The notes: generated by a model not told the origin, from the sequence alone. A DNA stretch of 42,177 nt from Candidatus Melainabacteria bacterium (GCA_003153555.1 PLZS01000018.1:1-42177), one strand, 5' to 3'. Counted from the first letter of the stretch, positions 1 through 9,430 are shown. Numbers and translations: made by a program.

Positions 1-873
1 GGGCAGACGGATTTGCAATTTTATACAGCCGAAGTAAAGCGTTATACTGGGTTGGCAAAGCAGGGCGCGGTCAGCCTGGAGGATCGAGATTCTCATATTC
101 AGCAATACAATGGTGCCGTTGCCACCCTTGAGTCATTGACCGAGGCTGAGAGATCCGCCAAAGCGACCATTAACGCCGCTGCAGCTGCGGTGCGTGCTTC
201 GAAGAGTGCGCTCAGTGCGGCGACCGCTCAGCAACATCAAGTTGAGGCAACTCGGTCGTTCCAAAAGGTGGTCGCACCATTTTCTGGAATAGTCACCAAG
301 CGAAATGTTGATGCTGGTGCATTGATTACGTCAGGAAGCAACAACAGCAATTCAATTTTGTTTGAAGTCGCGAAGACAGACGTATTGCGCGTCTTCGTTT
401 ACGTTCCCGAACAGTATGTGCCTTACATTCACGTAAACGAGAAAACGTTTTTGACCTTTCCAGAGTATCCGCGCCGCGATTTTGAGGGCGTCGTGACAAA
501 TGTCTCCGGTGGCTTGGATGAAGTTTCCAAAACATTGCAGGTTGAGATTCACGTACCTAATCAAACTCACGTTTTGATGCCGGGCATGTACGCCAAAGTG
601 CGCTTCCAGGCTCCCTCCTCAATTCGATTGCCTGTGGTGTCGGCAGCGACACTACAAACTAGAGCTGAAGGCAGCTTTGTTTTCGTTGTCGATTCTAACG
701 ATGTAGTGCACATGCACAAATTAGAAGTCGGTCGTGATCTTGGTGGACAATTCGAGGTCTCGAAAGGTGTGAATACCGGCGATAGAGTAATCATCAGTCC
801 ACCTGACACCATTGTGGACGGCATGAAGGTAAATCCGGTGTTAGCTCCCGTAGCGAAAACTGCGGGGAAGTAG
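1..873 (+). CDS. RND efflux periplasmic adaptor (HlyD/MFP family), 5' end cut by window edge
   Basis: This is the C-terminal part of a membrane-fusion (adaptor) subunit of a tripartite efflux system, which links an inner-membrane RND pump to an outer-membrane channel. The reading frame is open to base 1, so the TTG at 13 is internal and the true start lies outside. Roughly the first 80 visible residues are the second half of an alanine-rich alpha-helical hairpin. Next comes the second lipoyl half-motif (KVVAPFSGIVTKRNVDAGAL, about residues 85-105), then the beta-barrel domain with LMPGMYAKVRF near residue 195, then the membrane-proximal domain. The family and fold are clear from these motifs. 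No RND permease follows; the next gene is on the other strand, so the pump either lies upstream or is missing. Substrate unknown. Confidence 0.88.
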   Translation, partial: GQTDLQFYTAEVKRYTGLAKQGAVSLEDRDSHIQQYNGAVATLESLTEAERSAKATINAAAAAVRASKSALSAATAQQHQVEATRSFQKVVAPFSGIVTKRNVDAGALITSGSNNSNSILFEVAKTDVLRVFVYVPEQYVPYIHVNEKTFLTFPEYPRRDFEGVVTNVSGGLDEVSKTLQVEIHVPNQTHVLMPGMYAKVRFQAPSSIRLPVVSAATLQTRAEGSFVFVVDSNDVVHMHKLEVGRDLGGQFEVSKGVNTGDRVIISPPDTIVDGMKVNPVLAPVAKTAGK

Positions 874-1189
874 CGAGCTGAACTGAAGCGTGGCAGCGAT
901 ACTTCCAGCTCGATTGGCTCCAATATCGAAAACTAGGGACAAAAGGACCGAAATAGCGCGTGGCAGATGAGAACCGATGCGGCTGAGAGACCAATAACAA
1001 CAAGAAAGCGAATGTCCGCATCGGATGCGGATCTGCAGGCAGTGACTTTGCTTGCAGAGGAGTTTCTAGACACTTATGAGAATGTCTTACTTCTATGCTG
1101 CTAAGCCAGAAACCCAAAACAACTCAAACTTGTAGTGTCCGAAATCTATTAGGCTCATCGCTACCGGTTGATGGGTGGGTGGACCTATC
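874..1189. other. Intergenic gap between two convergent genes
   Basis: This 316-base gap separates the adaptor from a minus-strand gene. A 45-codon plus-strand reading frame (967-1104) begins ATG and reads in a coding-like way (MRTDAAERPITTRK...), but it has no convincing ribosome-binding site and no recognisable domain. No strong hairpin with a T-run was seen. It may be a gene remnant or chance. Confidence 0.3.
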
Positions 1190-2290
1190 TTAATCCAAGG
1201 CGGGATCGCCGAGGTAACTTTGCTTGAGGGCATGACTGAACTCCATTAAACTGCGCTCCATTCGTGATACTTCAGCTCTGACGTCAGTAAGCATTGCCCT
1301 CCGATCTTGTATCAGTTGCATAGCCATCGCCTTGCGTGTGGCGAGGTCGAAGCCTGACGTACCGGAAAGTTTTCTTTTTTGCCTGGAAAGCAGTCCTGCA
1401 TCTCGCCACATTTTTGACAAAATCTCCAGTCTGGTGATGCCACTCTTGCTGTCCGGTGGCACCCGACTGAGAAAATCCCAGACAGTGACAGGATACTGTT
1501 GCGTTCGATCGTTGTTCCTATCAGTAATTGTCGTTAGTAAAGGTGTTATGCCTCTTCCGACTCGACGCTCTTCTCGCTGTTCTCGCACCGTCAAACTGGA
1601 AAGTGCGCATTGCACGCCACCATCAAAGATCTCCAGAATATTGGTGGGCATATCGACTGCGCCTAAAGCAATCGAGTAACCGGCAAGCTTTGTCAGACCA
1701 CCACTGACAAAGTTGACTGCTGTGTTCCTCATCAATGATCGTGCCCGCATCTCGACAAGGCCAGCCTGCAGGTCATCTAGTTTGGCCAGTTCGGTTTCTA
1801 CGCCGACTCTCGCTGAGTTAACTTCAAAATTGAGTGTCTGTTCGGCTTGTATCAGTTGCTGCCGGTAATAGATCAGCTTCTCGATTCCAGCATTTCTGGC
1901 ACTCGCTGAACTACTTGAATTCATCTTTTCTTGCTGGGCGCACAACTTTGTCCACACTGGCATCATGCCGCTGATTTCAGCGATTTCACGCGCTGCTGGC
2001 GTCAGTTCAATGTTGCTGGCCGTGACTGGCTCTTTAGTTTTTTCTGTGGACGGTTGCATCGCCTGAGGATTGCTTGCTGCCGAGATGGTGGCGATTCTAG
2101 GTCTGGCGGTGTTTGCTGAATTGGTTCCTGCCGTATTTTGCGGAGCGTATGATTCCTCGGCGTTCATTGGCGTGATCGTTGACAGCACGGCACTTGCCAC
2201 AGACAGAAATCGAATAATTCCTGCAAGTTGAGCGGAAGAAATGGAATAACTAGCGTCTTGTCTATAGGTCATAGGGTTTTCCAGCGTCAC
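1190..2290 (-). CDS. Secreted coiled-coil protein, paralogue A of a three-member family
   Basis: No known domain is recognised. The start is a GTG at 2290 or, more likely, the ATG at 2272. The N-terminus carries a hydrophobic segment (about residues 24-40, LAGIIRFLSVASAVLSTIT) ending in an A/N/E-rich stretch, consistent with an export signal. A low-complexity Ser/Thr/Ala/Pro region follows to about residue 100, then long amphipathic helices. Near residue 195 a glycine-rich hydrophobic segment (NFVSGGLTKLAGYSIALGA) interrupts the helices, and a charged helix (AEVSRMERSLMEFSHAL) closes the protein. The same plan, export signal, helical coils, one small-residue hydrophobic hairpin with a T/S-K-hydrophobic-small motif, charged C-terminal helix, recurs in the genes at 17164 and 29437. 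Cell-envelope location is inferred; function unknown. Confidence 0.7.
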   Translation of the reverse strand: MTLENPMTYRQDASYSISSAQLAGIIRFLSVASAVLSTITPMNAEESYAPQNTAGTNSANTARPRIATISAASNPQAMQPSTEKTKEPVTASNIELTPAAREIAEISGMMPVWTKLCAQQEKMNSSSSASARNAGIEKLIYYRQQLIQAEQTLNFEVNSARVGVETELAKLDDLQAGLVEMRARSLMRNTAVNFVSGGLTKLAGYSIALGAVDMPTNILEIFDGGVQCALSSLTVREQREERRVGRGITPLLTTITDRNNDRTQQYPVTVWDFLSRVPPDSKSGITRLEILSKMWRDAGLLSRQKRKLSGTSGFDLATRKAMAMQLIQDRRAMLTDVRAEVSRMERSLMEFSHALKQSYLGDPALD

Positions 2291-2998
2291 AATCTTGGAA
2301 GCATAAGTCGTTCAGCCGAGCACTTTCAAGATCGACGCTCTAATTTTGATCAGTGTTTGGCCGCTATTTGCCTTTATTCCGTTACCTACCAGCTATATTG
2401 CCCGCACGGAAAGAATTTTTCTGGTACCAGATCTCGCCAGCCTGCGCTCAATCTCCGCTGTCAAATCCTCGATTCTGGAGGAAGCTAAGGCTCCGCTGTA
2501 ATGGCGCAGATAGGGGAACCATGCCCACACCGAAAGGTGGCCTACTTCCAGAGGGTGTCCCGCGAAGTATCAATGTAAAGGATTCAAACGACTATGAAAG
2601 ATAGAACCAAATATGGTATCACTCATTTGTCCTTTCTTGAACATGCGCATGACCTCGAATCCTCTAATGGTGGCGGACTTACAGACGCAAAGATACAGCT
2701 CATCTCCGGTCATGGAAACCGTTACCAACATCTTTCACTCGCCGCCATTGAGGGCGATTATCAAAAAGCAGTTCACAATTTAGAATTTAGGCAATTTTTG
2801 CAACAGAGCCCTTTAAACAACCAGAAAGACCACTCCAAAAGAGAGGAACTTCTGACAGCAGTCTGAGTGCAAGCGGTTAATGGCAATTGTGGTCATTAAC
2901 AGCTTTGAACAATGCTTAGAGGAAGCCTCCGCCAGTGTGGCATTCCGATTAACTATGAAAAGGATAGTCCGTTCGGGTATTATCACTAGCATAGTTTT
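2291..2998. other. Decayed intergenic region
   Basis: This gap of about 700 bases holds several short overlapping plus-strand frames and the possible recombinase remnant listed separately (2594-2866). No other intact gene, terminator or repeat could be supported. Together with the broken genes at 2999-4497 it looks like an area of gene loss. Confidence 0.4.
2594..2866 (+). pseudogene. Possible tyrosine recombinase/integrase C-terminal remnant
   Basis: A 90-residue frame starts with ATG, preceded by AAGGA about 11 bases upstream. Its middle resembles the C-terminal catalytic part of tyrosine recombinases: LEHAHDL in the place of the (L)RHAHA box, then LTDAKIQLISGHG in the place of the IQxxLGH box, then YQHLSLAAIEGDYQKAV in the place of the segment with the nucleophilic tyrosine. 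The catalytic arginine of the R-H box is glutamate here, and about five residues usually found between GH and the tyrosine segment are absent. If the resemblance is real the gene is a dead fragment. The identification rests on motif reading only and could be coincidence. Confidence 0.3.
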
Positions 2999-3613
2999 GT
3001 GGAGTGCACCCACTTGGGAATTGACACGCGGATAGGGATAACTGCGATCATCAGTGTTGTCTTGCTATCTATCGGCGGACTGCTTGCAGTTAAGTATTTT
3101 CTGAACGTTGCGGATTTGAAAATTCATCACGACGTTACTGATCCACTGTCTCAAACTGTGGGCATGATGTTCGCCGTTTTGCTTGGTTTCATGATCAGTA
3201 ATTCTATGCAGCGTTTTGAATTAGCTCGCGCCACCGTTCAACAGGAGGCTGCCTCACTAGCCGACATCTTCAATCTTGCCGGGTCCTTGCAAGATCAAAG
3301 CAAAGCGAATTTGCGAAGACTGTGCATCCAATATGCCGATCAAATAGTTACCGAGGAATGGCCGCTGCTGAGCAAGAAAAATATTAGCGTTCCTACAATC
3401 AGAACTTACAGAGAAATTTGGCAAGAATGCATTCAGTATCACCCTAAGACCCAACGTGACAGTAACGCGCACCAATCCTTGCTCTCCTCGATGACAGCCA
3501 TGAGCGACGCCCGACGTTTGCGAATCGAGGCTCTACATAACGGATTGCCACGCGATTGCCGATTCCGGACAAATGGCGACATCTCTGTTGAAACAAAAGG
3601 ACAGATGCCATAA
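2999..3613 (+). pseudogene. DUF4239 (bestrophin-like) membrane protein, C-terminally truncated
   Basis: The N-terminal 180 residues match the DUF4239 pattern: a first membrane helix (about residues 11-33), a loop with KIHHDVTDPLSQ, a second helix (VGMMFAVLLGFMISNS), then the cytoplasmic helical region with RATVQQEAASLADIF. The family normally continues after an RRLRxEAxxxGLP motif into two more membrane helices. Here that motif is present (RRLRIEALHNGLP, near base 3550), but the next 25 residues are hydrophilic and are antisense to the neighbouring antiporter gene. The last two helices are therefore missing. GTG at 2999 is the assigned start. Function of the family is unclear; this copy is probably non-functional. 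Confidence 0.65.
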
Positions 3614-4497
3614 ACGACGAGAAGTCTTGCGGCAAAGACCGCAAGCACACCCAGTCCAATCAAGTTCGCATATTTCAACAAGAGCGGCAATTGCACTTGC
3701 AAACCAATTAACAGGAAAAGCAATGAATTCACGAGAAAAGCTGCGTATTCCCAAAACGAATTGACAGCCAAACGCGTTGTTGCCGACATGCCGGTTCGAC
3801 TGCCGTAATTGCCGACGACAATGCCAGCTGCAACTACGGCCATAATGGATGAAACATGGAAATAGTCGGCAACCAAGTATGAACCATATGCGGTGACCAT
3901 TGTCAGTGTGATTTCCAACAAATGATCGTCAAAGGCGCTCGTTATTCTCGAGGCAATGTACCCTATCACTGCTCCCAGAAAGGCGCCACCGAAAACAACA
4001 AGGCAAAAGCTGCTAGTGGTATGGGCAATGGAAAACTGTCCTCCTGAAATGATCAGCGCGAGCATCATTTGGAACATCACTACGGCAGTTCCATCATTAA
4101 ACAAACTCTCACCTTCAAGAATCATCGTCAGGCGCTTGTCGATGCCCATCTGCCGAAATAAGGCAATAACCGAAACTGGATCTGTTGCCGATACCATGGC
4201 TCCGAATAACAAAGCAGTTGGAACGTCCATGCCTCCAGCGAAGTGCAAAATCGCGGCAACTCCAAACATGCACACAATGGCACCAACTGTGGCCAATACA
4301 CTTATAGAAAGCCAATCACGACGCAAGGCTTTTATATCTAGGTTCCAAGAAGCTTCAAACAAAAGCGCCGGTAGAAAAATCAACAGCACCAGTTCGGGCG
4401 TCATTGAGACTGGAGGCAACACCTTTGATAGACCGATAATCAAACCTGCAATTACCAAGGCTACGGCGTAAGGTACGCGCACCCACTTAATGACCAC
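3439..4497 (-). pseudogene. NhaP-type Na+/H+ antiporter, both ends damaged
   Basis: This is a CPA1-family cation/proton antiporter fragment. Multiple membrane helices are visible, with the family motifs SATDPVSVIALF and EGESLFNDGTAVV, the latter carrying the conserved Asp of the transport site. Homology runs through VVYGICPFVS (about base 3600). The remaining 50 residues are hydrophilic, antisense to the DUF4239 gene, and unlike the WGGLRG helix normally expected next. At the 5' side, coding-like sequence (LALLLVASATAVV) extends upstream of the assigned GTG start but meets a TGA after 13 codons with no ATG. Loss of the C-terminal helices should abolish transport. Two convergent genes truncated at the same point suggest a deletion. 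Confidence 0.7.
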
Positions 4498-4626
4498 CGC
4501 GGTCGCCGAGGCAACAAGCAGGAGTGCAAGTGAGTGTCAATGTGAATAGAGGCGTCTTGTGGATTCACTACAGTCCTTTCCTGCAGTCATTATAGTTCTG
4601 AGACTGCAAAATCACCAAGATAGTGA

Positions 4627-4818
4627 CTAGTGCTGAGATACTGAGCCTGGCGTATCGCGGAGATGTAAGCGGATCGGAAATCCGCGCCGCGGCTCTTCAA
4701 CAAACTTTGGCTTCTTTAAGAGAAGCCAGTTGCTCTGCTTATACGTCAAGATCGATCCAATCTTTATGATCTTATCAGTGGTGGCATTGCGATACCAGCC
4801 TTCGTCCCAAGCGCCCAT
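4627..4818 (-). pseudogene. Short hypothetical protein or gene fragment
   Basis: A 63-residue frame begins ATG, but the frame reads in a protein-like way for about 18 further codons upstream (RKWQFALGIKEALYAD) before a stop, with no start codon there. This suggests a fragment that lost its 5' end. It is rich in aromatic and basic residues, with no signal peptide or membrane helix. No family is recognised. It lies between the broken antiporter and the PDZ gene, on the opposite strand to the latter. Confidence 0.3.
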
Positions 4819-4932
4819 GTCGGCGTAAAGCGCTTCTTTAATGCCAAGTGCAAACTGCCATTTCCGATTGCGCCGTTGCTAATAAAAACTCCGTCAACTT
4901 GGTTGTGAGCTGTTGTTTGAATTAAAGTCCTG

Positions 4933-5259
4933 ATGAACATGCCGATTGGAAAAAGAGGTTACGCCACAGTACTAAAATCGTTTCCGTGCATGCCAGCGGC
5001 TGAAGCCGATCTTAGGCCAGGCGATCTGATCACATCAGTTAACGGAAAGTCGACGCTCGACCTTCCGGCTAAAGAAGTTTGGGATTGGTTTACCGGTATG
5101 CCCGGAACGGAAGTCAAACTAGAACTTCTTCGCGGCGATCAACCAATAAACGTAACTTTGAAGCGCATGGACATTGGTCGCATTCCAGATTTCAGCACAA
5201 AGGCTGAGTTCCTGACAATCTTTGAGCTCGATGGTATGAGCAAATTTGTGCAAAAATAA
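4933..5259 (+). CDS. Small stand-alone PDZ-domain protein
   Basis: Most of this 108-residue protein is one PDZ domain: AAEADLRPGDLITSVNGKS (about residues 23-41) is the typical GDxIxxVNG turn, followed by the helix LPAKEVWDWF and the closing strands TEVKLELLRGDQPINVTLKR. PDZ domains bind C-terminal peptides and usually occur in proteases such as HtrA or Ctp, but no protease part is present here. A stop codon 15 bases upstream of the ATG limits the start. There is no signal peptide, so it is either cytoplasmic or a fragment of a larger exported protein. No clear ribosome-binding site was seen. Confidence 0.6.
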   Translation: MNMPIGKRGYATVLKSFPCMPAAEADLRPGDLITSVNGKSTLDLPAKEVWDWFTGMPGTEVKLELLRGDQPINVTLKRMDIGRIPDFSTKAEFLTIFELDGMSKFVQK

Positions 5260-5321
5260 ATTCGGAACCTAACGAATGGTCCCAAGTCACTAAAACTTGA
5301 ACCACTGTTTGGAAAAACCGA

Positions 5322-5822
5322 ATGTTTTACACGCAAGCAATTTCTCTTATCGCCCTTTGTAGCGCCCTTTGCATCGTTGGAGGTTCCCTGCCGGCTGTCG
5401 CCACGGAAACGAAAGACGAAGTGGTCGAGATATTGCGTAGCACTGAACTGCCCAGCGAATCCATGGACGGTCTATCCGACCGCGAGCTTAGTGAAATCGC
5501 ATTGCTTTCGAAGACTGTAGAAGCAAAGCGAGACTTGTACGCACGAGCTTTGGAACTTTATATTGAACGAATTGGTGCAGGCAAAGATGTTGACCAAGCC
5601 CGCATTGAATACGAGAAGGCTGAAATCTCGCTCGCCGCTGCGTGGAAGGAAACGCGGAAGGTCTTTGCGGTGTTAAATAAGCAATCAAAGTTGGCTCACG
5701 AGTGGAAGAAGCACCGGTCTTTGCATCCCCCCGGGCATCATCCTGCTGAAACTTTCGCAGAACATTCTCAAAATCATCCTTTAGAACCTGCCGCGAAGCC
5801 TCAGGCCAAGTTAGCGGATTAA
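5322..5822 (+). CDS. Exported helical protein with His/Pro-rich tail
   Basis: The first 28 residues form a signal peptide (hydrophobic LIALCSALCIVGG, cleavage expected after PAVA). The mature part (about residues 45-125) is charged and helical, ending in a histidine- and proline-rich tail (HPPGHHPAETFAEH) that could bind metal. The ELYxERxxAGKDVDxAR segment resembles stretches of outer-membrane efflux proteins, but too weakly to assign. It follows the PDZ gene by 62 bases and its 3' end overlaps the convergent histidine kinase gene by 12 bases. Periplasmic location is inferred; function unknown. Confidence 0.6.
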   Translation: MFYTQAISLIALCSALCIVGGSLPAVATETKDEVVEILRSTELPSESMDGLSDRELSEIALLSKTVEAKRDLYARALELYIERIGAGKDVDQARIEYEKAEISLAAAWKETRKVFAVLNKQSKLAHEWKKHRSLHPPGHHPAETFAEHSQNHPLEPAAKPQAKLAD

Positions 5823-7076
5823 AGCTGATCCAGAGCTGTTCGTTCTCAACGGAAGCGTCACCGTAAATCTACTGCCTCTGCCAACGGTGCTCTCCACGCG
5901 GATGCTGCCTTGGTGCGCTTGCACGATCGCATTTACAATCGCCAATCCGAGCCCCGATCCACCGGCATCTCGTGAACGCGATTTATCGACCCGATAAAAC
6001 CGCTCGAATATACGCTCTAAGCTCTCGGCGGGAATGCCTATGCCAGTGTCATCGATGATAATTTGAATGCAGCCACCAATTTGTTCGAGACCGATGACGA
6101 CACTGCCACCACTTTCTGTGTAATTGATTGCATTTTTCAATAGATTTAAAAACAGAGTTCGCAGCGAATCAGCGTGGGCCATAATACGAATGTGCTGAAG
6201 GTCGCCTATTTCGACTTTGATGTTCTTCGCTTTAGCAGCCGGCTCGAGTTCCTCGATCACAGACTTGATTAAATCCGTAATCACCACCGGCGCAAGCGGC
6301 GACATTGGTTGAGGTCTCTCCATCCTAGCCAGGATGACGAGGTCTTTAGCCAAGTGTGCCATACGTTCTGCTGCGCGGCTAATTACTGAGAGAATATCTG
6401 TTTCCATGCCATTCTCGCGTAACTTCATTTCTAAAGTCTCGACGCTTGCCAGAATGATCGAGATGGGTGTGGTGAATTCGTGCCCGGCATCGGCAACGAA
6501 ACGCCGCAATATCGAGAGACTCTCCTCGGTTGGCTTCAGGGCTTTTCCCGCAAAAAAGTAGCCGCACACGCCAAGACCGATTAAAAGGAATGGTGCTAAA
6601 AGTCCAATCGTATTTATCAACTGTCTCATGGTGGCATCTTTTCCATGCATCAATAATTGAACCTGAAGAAATCCAGATTTGTCGCCACCCGGCACGAACA
6701 AATCTACGGTGCGAGAACGAACAGTCAGACCCGAGTGTTCGTCCTTGACAGTCATGTTACCTTTCGCGAGACGCTCAACACCCGGCGGTCCATACTCTTC
6801 AATCAACTTGCCGTCGGTACCGAAAAGTTGCACTGTCGCCAACAGCTCTATGTCACGCTCTTTTGCCTTACCTGCCCAAGTCTTAAGAGAAGGACGTCCA
6901 CTCGTATAGTCGATCGTCGGCCGTACTTCGCGTGCCACCACCCGTAGTTCATCATCAAGAAGAGAATTCAGCCCTGAGTCAAAGACAAGCACCGCGGCAA
7001 TGCTCAAAACCGAATACAAGAATATGGAGAGTCCAATGAACCACAATGTCAAATGCCATCGGAGCTGCTCAAGCAT
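5811..7076 (-). CDS. Membrane sensor histidine kinase
   Basis: The protein autophosphorylates on a histidine and passes the phosphate to its partner regulator. Two membrane helices (about residues 11-33 and 156-176) enclose a periplasmic sensor of about 120 residues. The dimerisation box is RRFVADAGHEFTTPISII with phosphoacceptor His199, a variant of the usual SHELRTP. The N box (LRTLFLNLLKNAINYTESGG), G1 (DDTGIGIP), F (ERFYRVDKSRSRDAGG) and G2 (GSGLGLAIV) boxes are all intact, so the kinase should be active. No HAMP domain is evident between the second helix and the His box. Its start overlaps the regulator gene by 8 bases, indicating translational coupling. The signal is unknown. Confidence 0.93.
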   Translation of the reverse strand: MLEQLRWHLTLWFIGLSIFLYSVLSIAAVLVFDSGLNSLLDDELRVVAREVRPTIDYTSGRPSLKTWAGKAKERDIELLATVQLFGTDGKLIEEYGPPGVERLAKGNMTVKDEHSGLTVRSRTVDLFVPGGDKSGFLQVQLLMHGKDATMRQLINTIGLLAPFLLIGLGVCGYFFAGKALKPTEESLSILRRFVADAGHEFTTPISIILASVETLEMKLRENGMETDILSVISRAAERMAHLAKDLVILARMERPQPMSPLAPVVITDLIKSVIEELEPAAKAKNIKVEIGDLQHIRIMAHADSLRTLFLNLLKNAINYTESGGSVVIGLEQIGGCIQIIIDDTGIGIPAESLERIFERFYRVDKSRSRDAGGSGLGLAIVNAIVQAHQGSIRVESTVGRGSRFTVTLPLRTNSSGSALIR

Positions 7077-7749
7077 CGCTTGTTTGCAACTTGTAGCCCA
7101 TTCTTCTTACTGTTTCAATAATTGATGGCTGCCCGGGGGTGTCCAGCTTACTGCGCAATCTCATGACATGACCTCGCACGGTATCAAGGCAGGCAGTAGC
7201 ATCCGATTCCCAGACGCGATCAAACAAAAGTTCGGCGCTAAAGACTTGATTTGGGTGTCGCATAAAAAACTCGAGTAATCGATATTCCTTTGGCAACAGG
7301 TGAACTTCTCGTCCATCTTTTTTGACGACGCACTCCAACGTCTCCATTGTCACGTTTCTCAAAGTCAAGCTGGTAGACATAACTGAGAGTGGACGTCGCA
7401 ACAGAGTGCGCACGCGTGCTGCCAGCTCTTTAAGATGAAACGGCTTTGTCAGGTAGTCGTCGGCGCCGGCATCCAAACCAATTTCTTTTTCGTCCACTGA
7501 ACTCATCGCAGTCAACATCAAGATTGGCATAGCGCCCTTTTTGGCCCTGTAGTTACGACAAACTTGCAATCCATCAAGACCGGGAAGTAAGAGGTCTAGA
7601 ATGATCAGATCGTACGAATTGACTTCAAGACAATTCAAAGCATCCAAACCGTTGTCGACGATTTCGACCAAGTGAAGCTCAGCTTCTAGCCAGTTGCGAA
7701 CCAGCATCGCTAAATCATGTTCATCTTCCACAAGGAGAATTTTAGCCAT
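7069..7749 (-). CDS. OmpR/PhoB-family response regulator
   Basis: An N-terminal receiver domain is followed by a C-terminal winged helix. The acidic pair is VEDE near the start, the phosphoacceptor is Asp52 (LIILDLLLPG), the switch Thr lies in LMLTA, and the conserved Lys is in the TKPF motif. The DNA-binding half contains LLPKEYRLLEFFMRHP and VRGHVMRLRSKLD, typical of the OmpR subfamily, and ends with the RRMGYKL hairpin. ATG at 7749 is preferred because family members begin MAKILLVEDE; an in-frame ATG at 7761 adds four residues. It follows SulP by 43 bases and overlaps the kinase gene, so SulP-RR-HK is probably one operon. OmpR-type proteins bind direct repeats with an 11-bp period, exactly the spacing of the element repeated in this window. 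Confidence 0.94.
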   Translation of the reverse strand: MAKILLVEDEHDLAMLVRNWLEAELHLVEIVDNGLDALNCLEVNSYDLIILDLLLPGLDGLQVCRNYRAKKGAMPILMLTAMSSVDEKEIGLDAGADDYLTKPFHLKELAARVRTLLRRPLSVMSTSLTLRNVTMETLECVVKKDGREVHLLPKEYRLLEFFMRHPNQVFSAELLFDRVWESDATACLDTVRGHVMRLRSKLDTPGQPSIIETVRRMGYKLQTSDA

Positions 7750-7792
7750 CGTACATTGCATTTCGATACCGCTACGCTAACAGTATAGTGCA

Positions 7793-9430
7793 TTAACTAA
7801 GACGTAATCGTCTGGCGGAAAGAGGATGCTGAGATGCGGTTGAATGCTGGTCCAAACCACTAATTTCGAAATGTCCTCCTGTTTCCGCATACTCGGCGGC
7901 ATAATGATGAAGATGGTCCATCACAGTGTGATCGATGAGCTTGGTTTTGCTTAAATCGAGTTGCACTCGTTTGCCTTTTGGAATCTTGTCCAAGCGATTC
8001 TTTGTCGCAATGAAATTTGAAAATATAAATGCCCCCCGAGCAGTAGCCAGATATTCGTCATCAGAAACAGGAACAATACTCAGGTCCGGAATGAACAGAT
8101 TTTTTATTGGTGCACCCCTGAAAATATGCAGCATCAGTTTCGCCAAGATGCCTACACCCACCCCGATCAGAAGATCAGTTGCCAGTGTGGCTACGATTGT
8201 GATGAGGAAAACAGCCGTTTGCTCTTTGCCCAGCTGATGTGTTTCTTTAAAGACTCGCGGAGAAGCGAGTCGATACCCCGTGAAAATAAGCAACGCAGCC
8301 AGAGCAGACAGAGGAATTAATTGAATCACGGCAGCACCAAAAAAGACAAAAACAATCATGAACGAACCGTGAAAGAAGTTGGCCCATCTTGTTTTCGCTC
8401 CAGTACTTATGTTTGCCATACTGCGAACAATTTCGGAAATCATTGGCAATCCACCGATGCACGCCGAGAGCGTACTGACGGAACCAACCACCCCGAGATC
8501 TTTACTCCAATTTGATTTACGATGGAATGGATCGAGCCTGTCTACCGCTGCAACAGTAAGCAAAGTTTCGACGCCTTGCACCAGCGTGATAGACATAACA
8601 GAAAACCAAAATGCACCTGAGGCTATTTTGCTGAAGTCTGGAAATGTGATGCCTTCTAACACATTAGAAGGTATGCGAACGAGACACTTGTCCGGATTGA
8701 CAAGATATTGCTGCCCCGCAAATGAATACTGGTGTTGCGCGCCGAAACCAAAGTAAGCGCTCATCAAAGTGGCAACGACGACAACAAGCATGGGCGCCGG
8801 AATTGCTTTGACGACTTTGTGCTTGATCAGCGTATGGACAATCAATATAGCCAGGCTAACAAAACCGATCAAAGCTATTTCTGGATTCATTGTCATCAAC
8901 ATGTGAGGAGTCTGGGCGAATAGTTCGAGTGGTGCCTTGGCTGGTGCTTTTACACCGAGCATAAGCGGCAACTCTTTGGCGATAATGATCAGTCCAATCG
9001 CTGCCAACATTCCATGTACAGCCGAAGCCGGAACAAGCAGTGCCAGTGAACCGGCCCGGCAAAGTCCGAGTATCAGGAGGACGATTCCTGCCACCGCACT
9101 CGCGGCAAGGGCGCAGTGGTAACCAGCATCTCCTCCGCCAAATCGCTCAACAGTTCCAAGGATGACAACAATCAACCCGGCGGCCGGACCGGTGATTGTG
9201 ACAAAAGACCCTCCCAGCTGAGAGCAGAGTAAGCCGCCCAGCGCGGCTGCAAATACACCCGCGAGCGGAGGAAAACCGGATGCAATCGAGATACCCAAGC
9301 TCAAAGGTAAAGCTATCAGGAAGAGGATGAAGCCGGAAACGATATCCGCTTTCCAATTCTCTTTCAGACCAGCGATTCGGTCTTTAGGCACGGCGGGTGT
9401 TGTAGTCGGTGTATTTATGGTTGTGTTCAT
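7793..9430 (-). CDS. SulP-family anion transporter with STAS domain
   Basis: SulP proteins move sulfate, bicarbonate or other anions, often with Na+ or H+. The membrane part begins DIVSGFILFLIALPLSLGISIASG and contains the family hallmark GGSFVTITGPAAGLIVV in helix 3, followed by many more helices to about residue 430. The C-terminal 110 residues form a STAS domain (RGAFIFSNF..., LDLSKTKLIDHTVMDHL). Length is normal. ATG at 9430 is chosen over an in-frame GTG at 9460, which would sit only about 14 bases from the predicted transcription start. Substrate cannot be read from sequence; bicarbonate and sulfate are both possible. The gene diverges from the Ehr operon and shares its control region. 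Confidence 0.9.
   Translation of the reverse strand: MNTTINTPTTTPAVPKDRIAGLKENWKADIVSGFILFLIALPLSLGISIASGFPPLAGVFAAALGGLLCSQLGGSFVTITGPAAGLIVVILGTVERFGGGDAGYHCALAASAVAGIVLLILGLCRAGSLALLVPASAVHGMLAAIGLIIIAKELPLMLGVKAPAKAPLELFAQTPHMLMTMNPEIALIGFVSLAILIVHTLIKHKVVKAIPAPMLVVVVATLMSAYFGFGAQHQYSFAGQQYLVNPDKCLVRIPSNVLEGITFPDFSKIASGAFWFSVMSITLVQGVETLLTVAAVDRLDPFHRKSNWSKDLGVVGSVSTLSACIGGLPMISEIVRSMANISTGAKTRWANFFHGSFMIVFVFFGAAVIQLIPLSALAALLIFTGYRLASPRVFKETHQLGKEQTAVFLITIVATLATDLLIGVGVGILAKLMLHIFRGAPIKNLFIPDLSIVPVSDDEYLATARGAFIFSNFIATKNRLDKIPKGKRVQLDLSKTKLIDHTVMDHLHHYAAEYAETGGHFEISGLDQHSTASQHPLSARRLRLS

Noticed and set aside
3956..4471. Plus-strand open frame of 171 residues
   Set aside because: It is antisense to well-conserved antiporter motifs and has no ribosome-binding site or recognisable domain.
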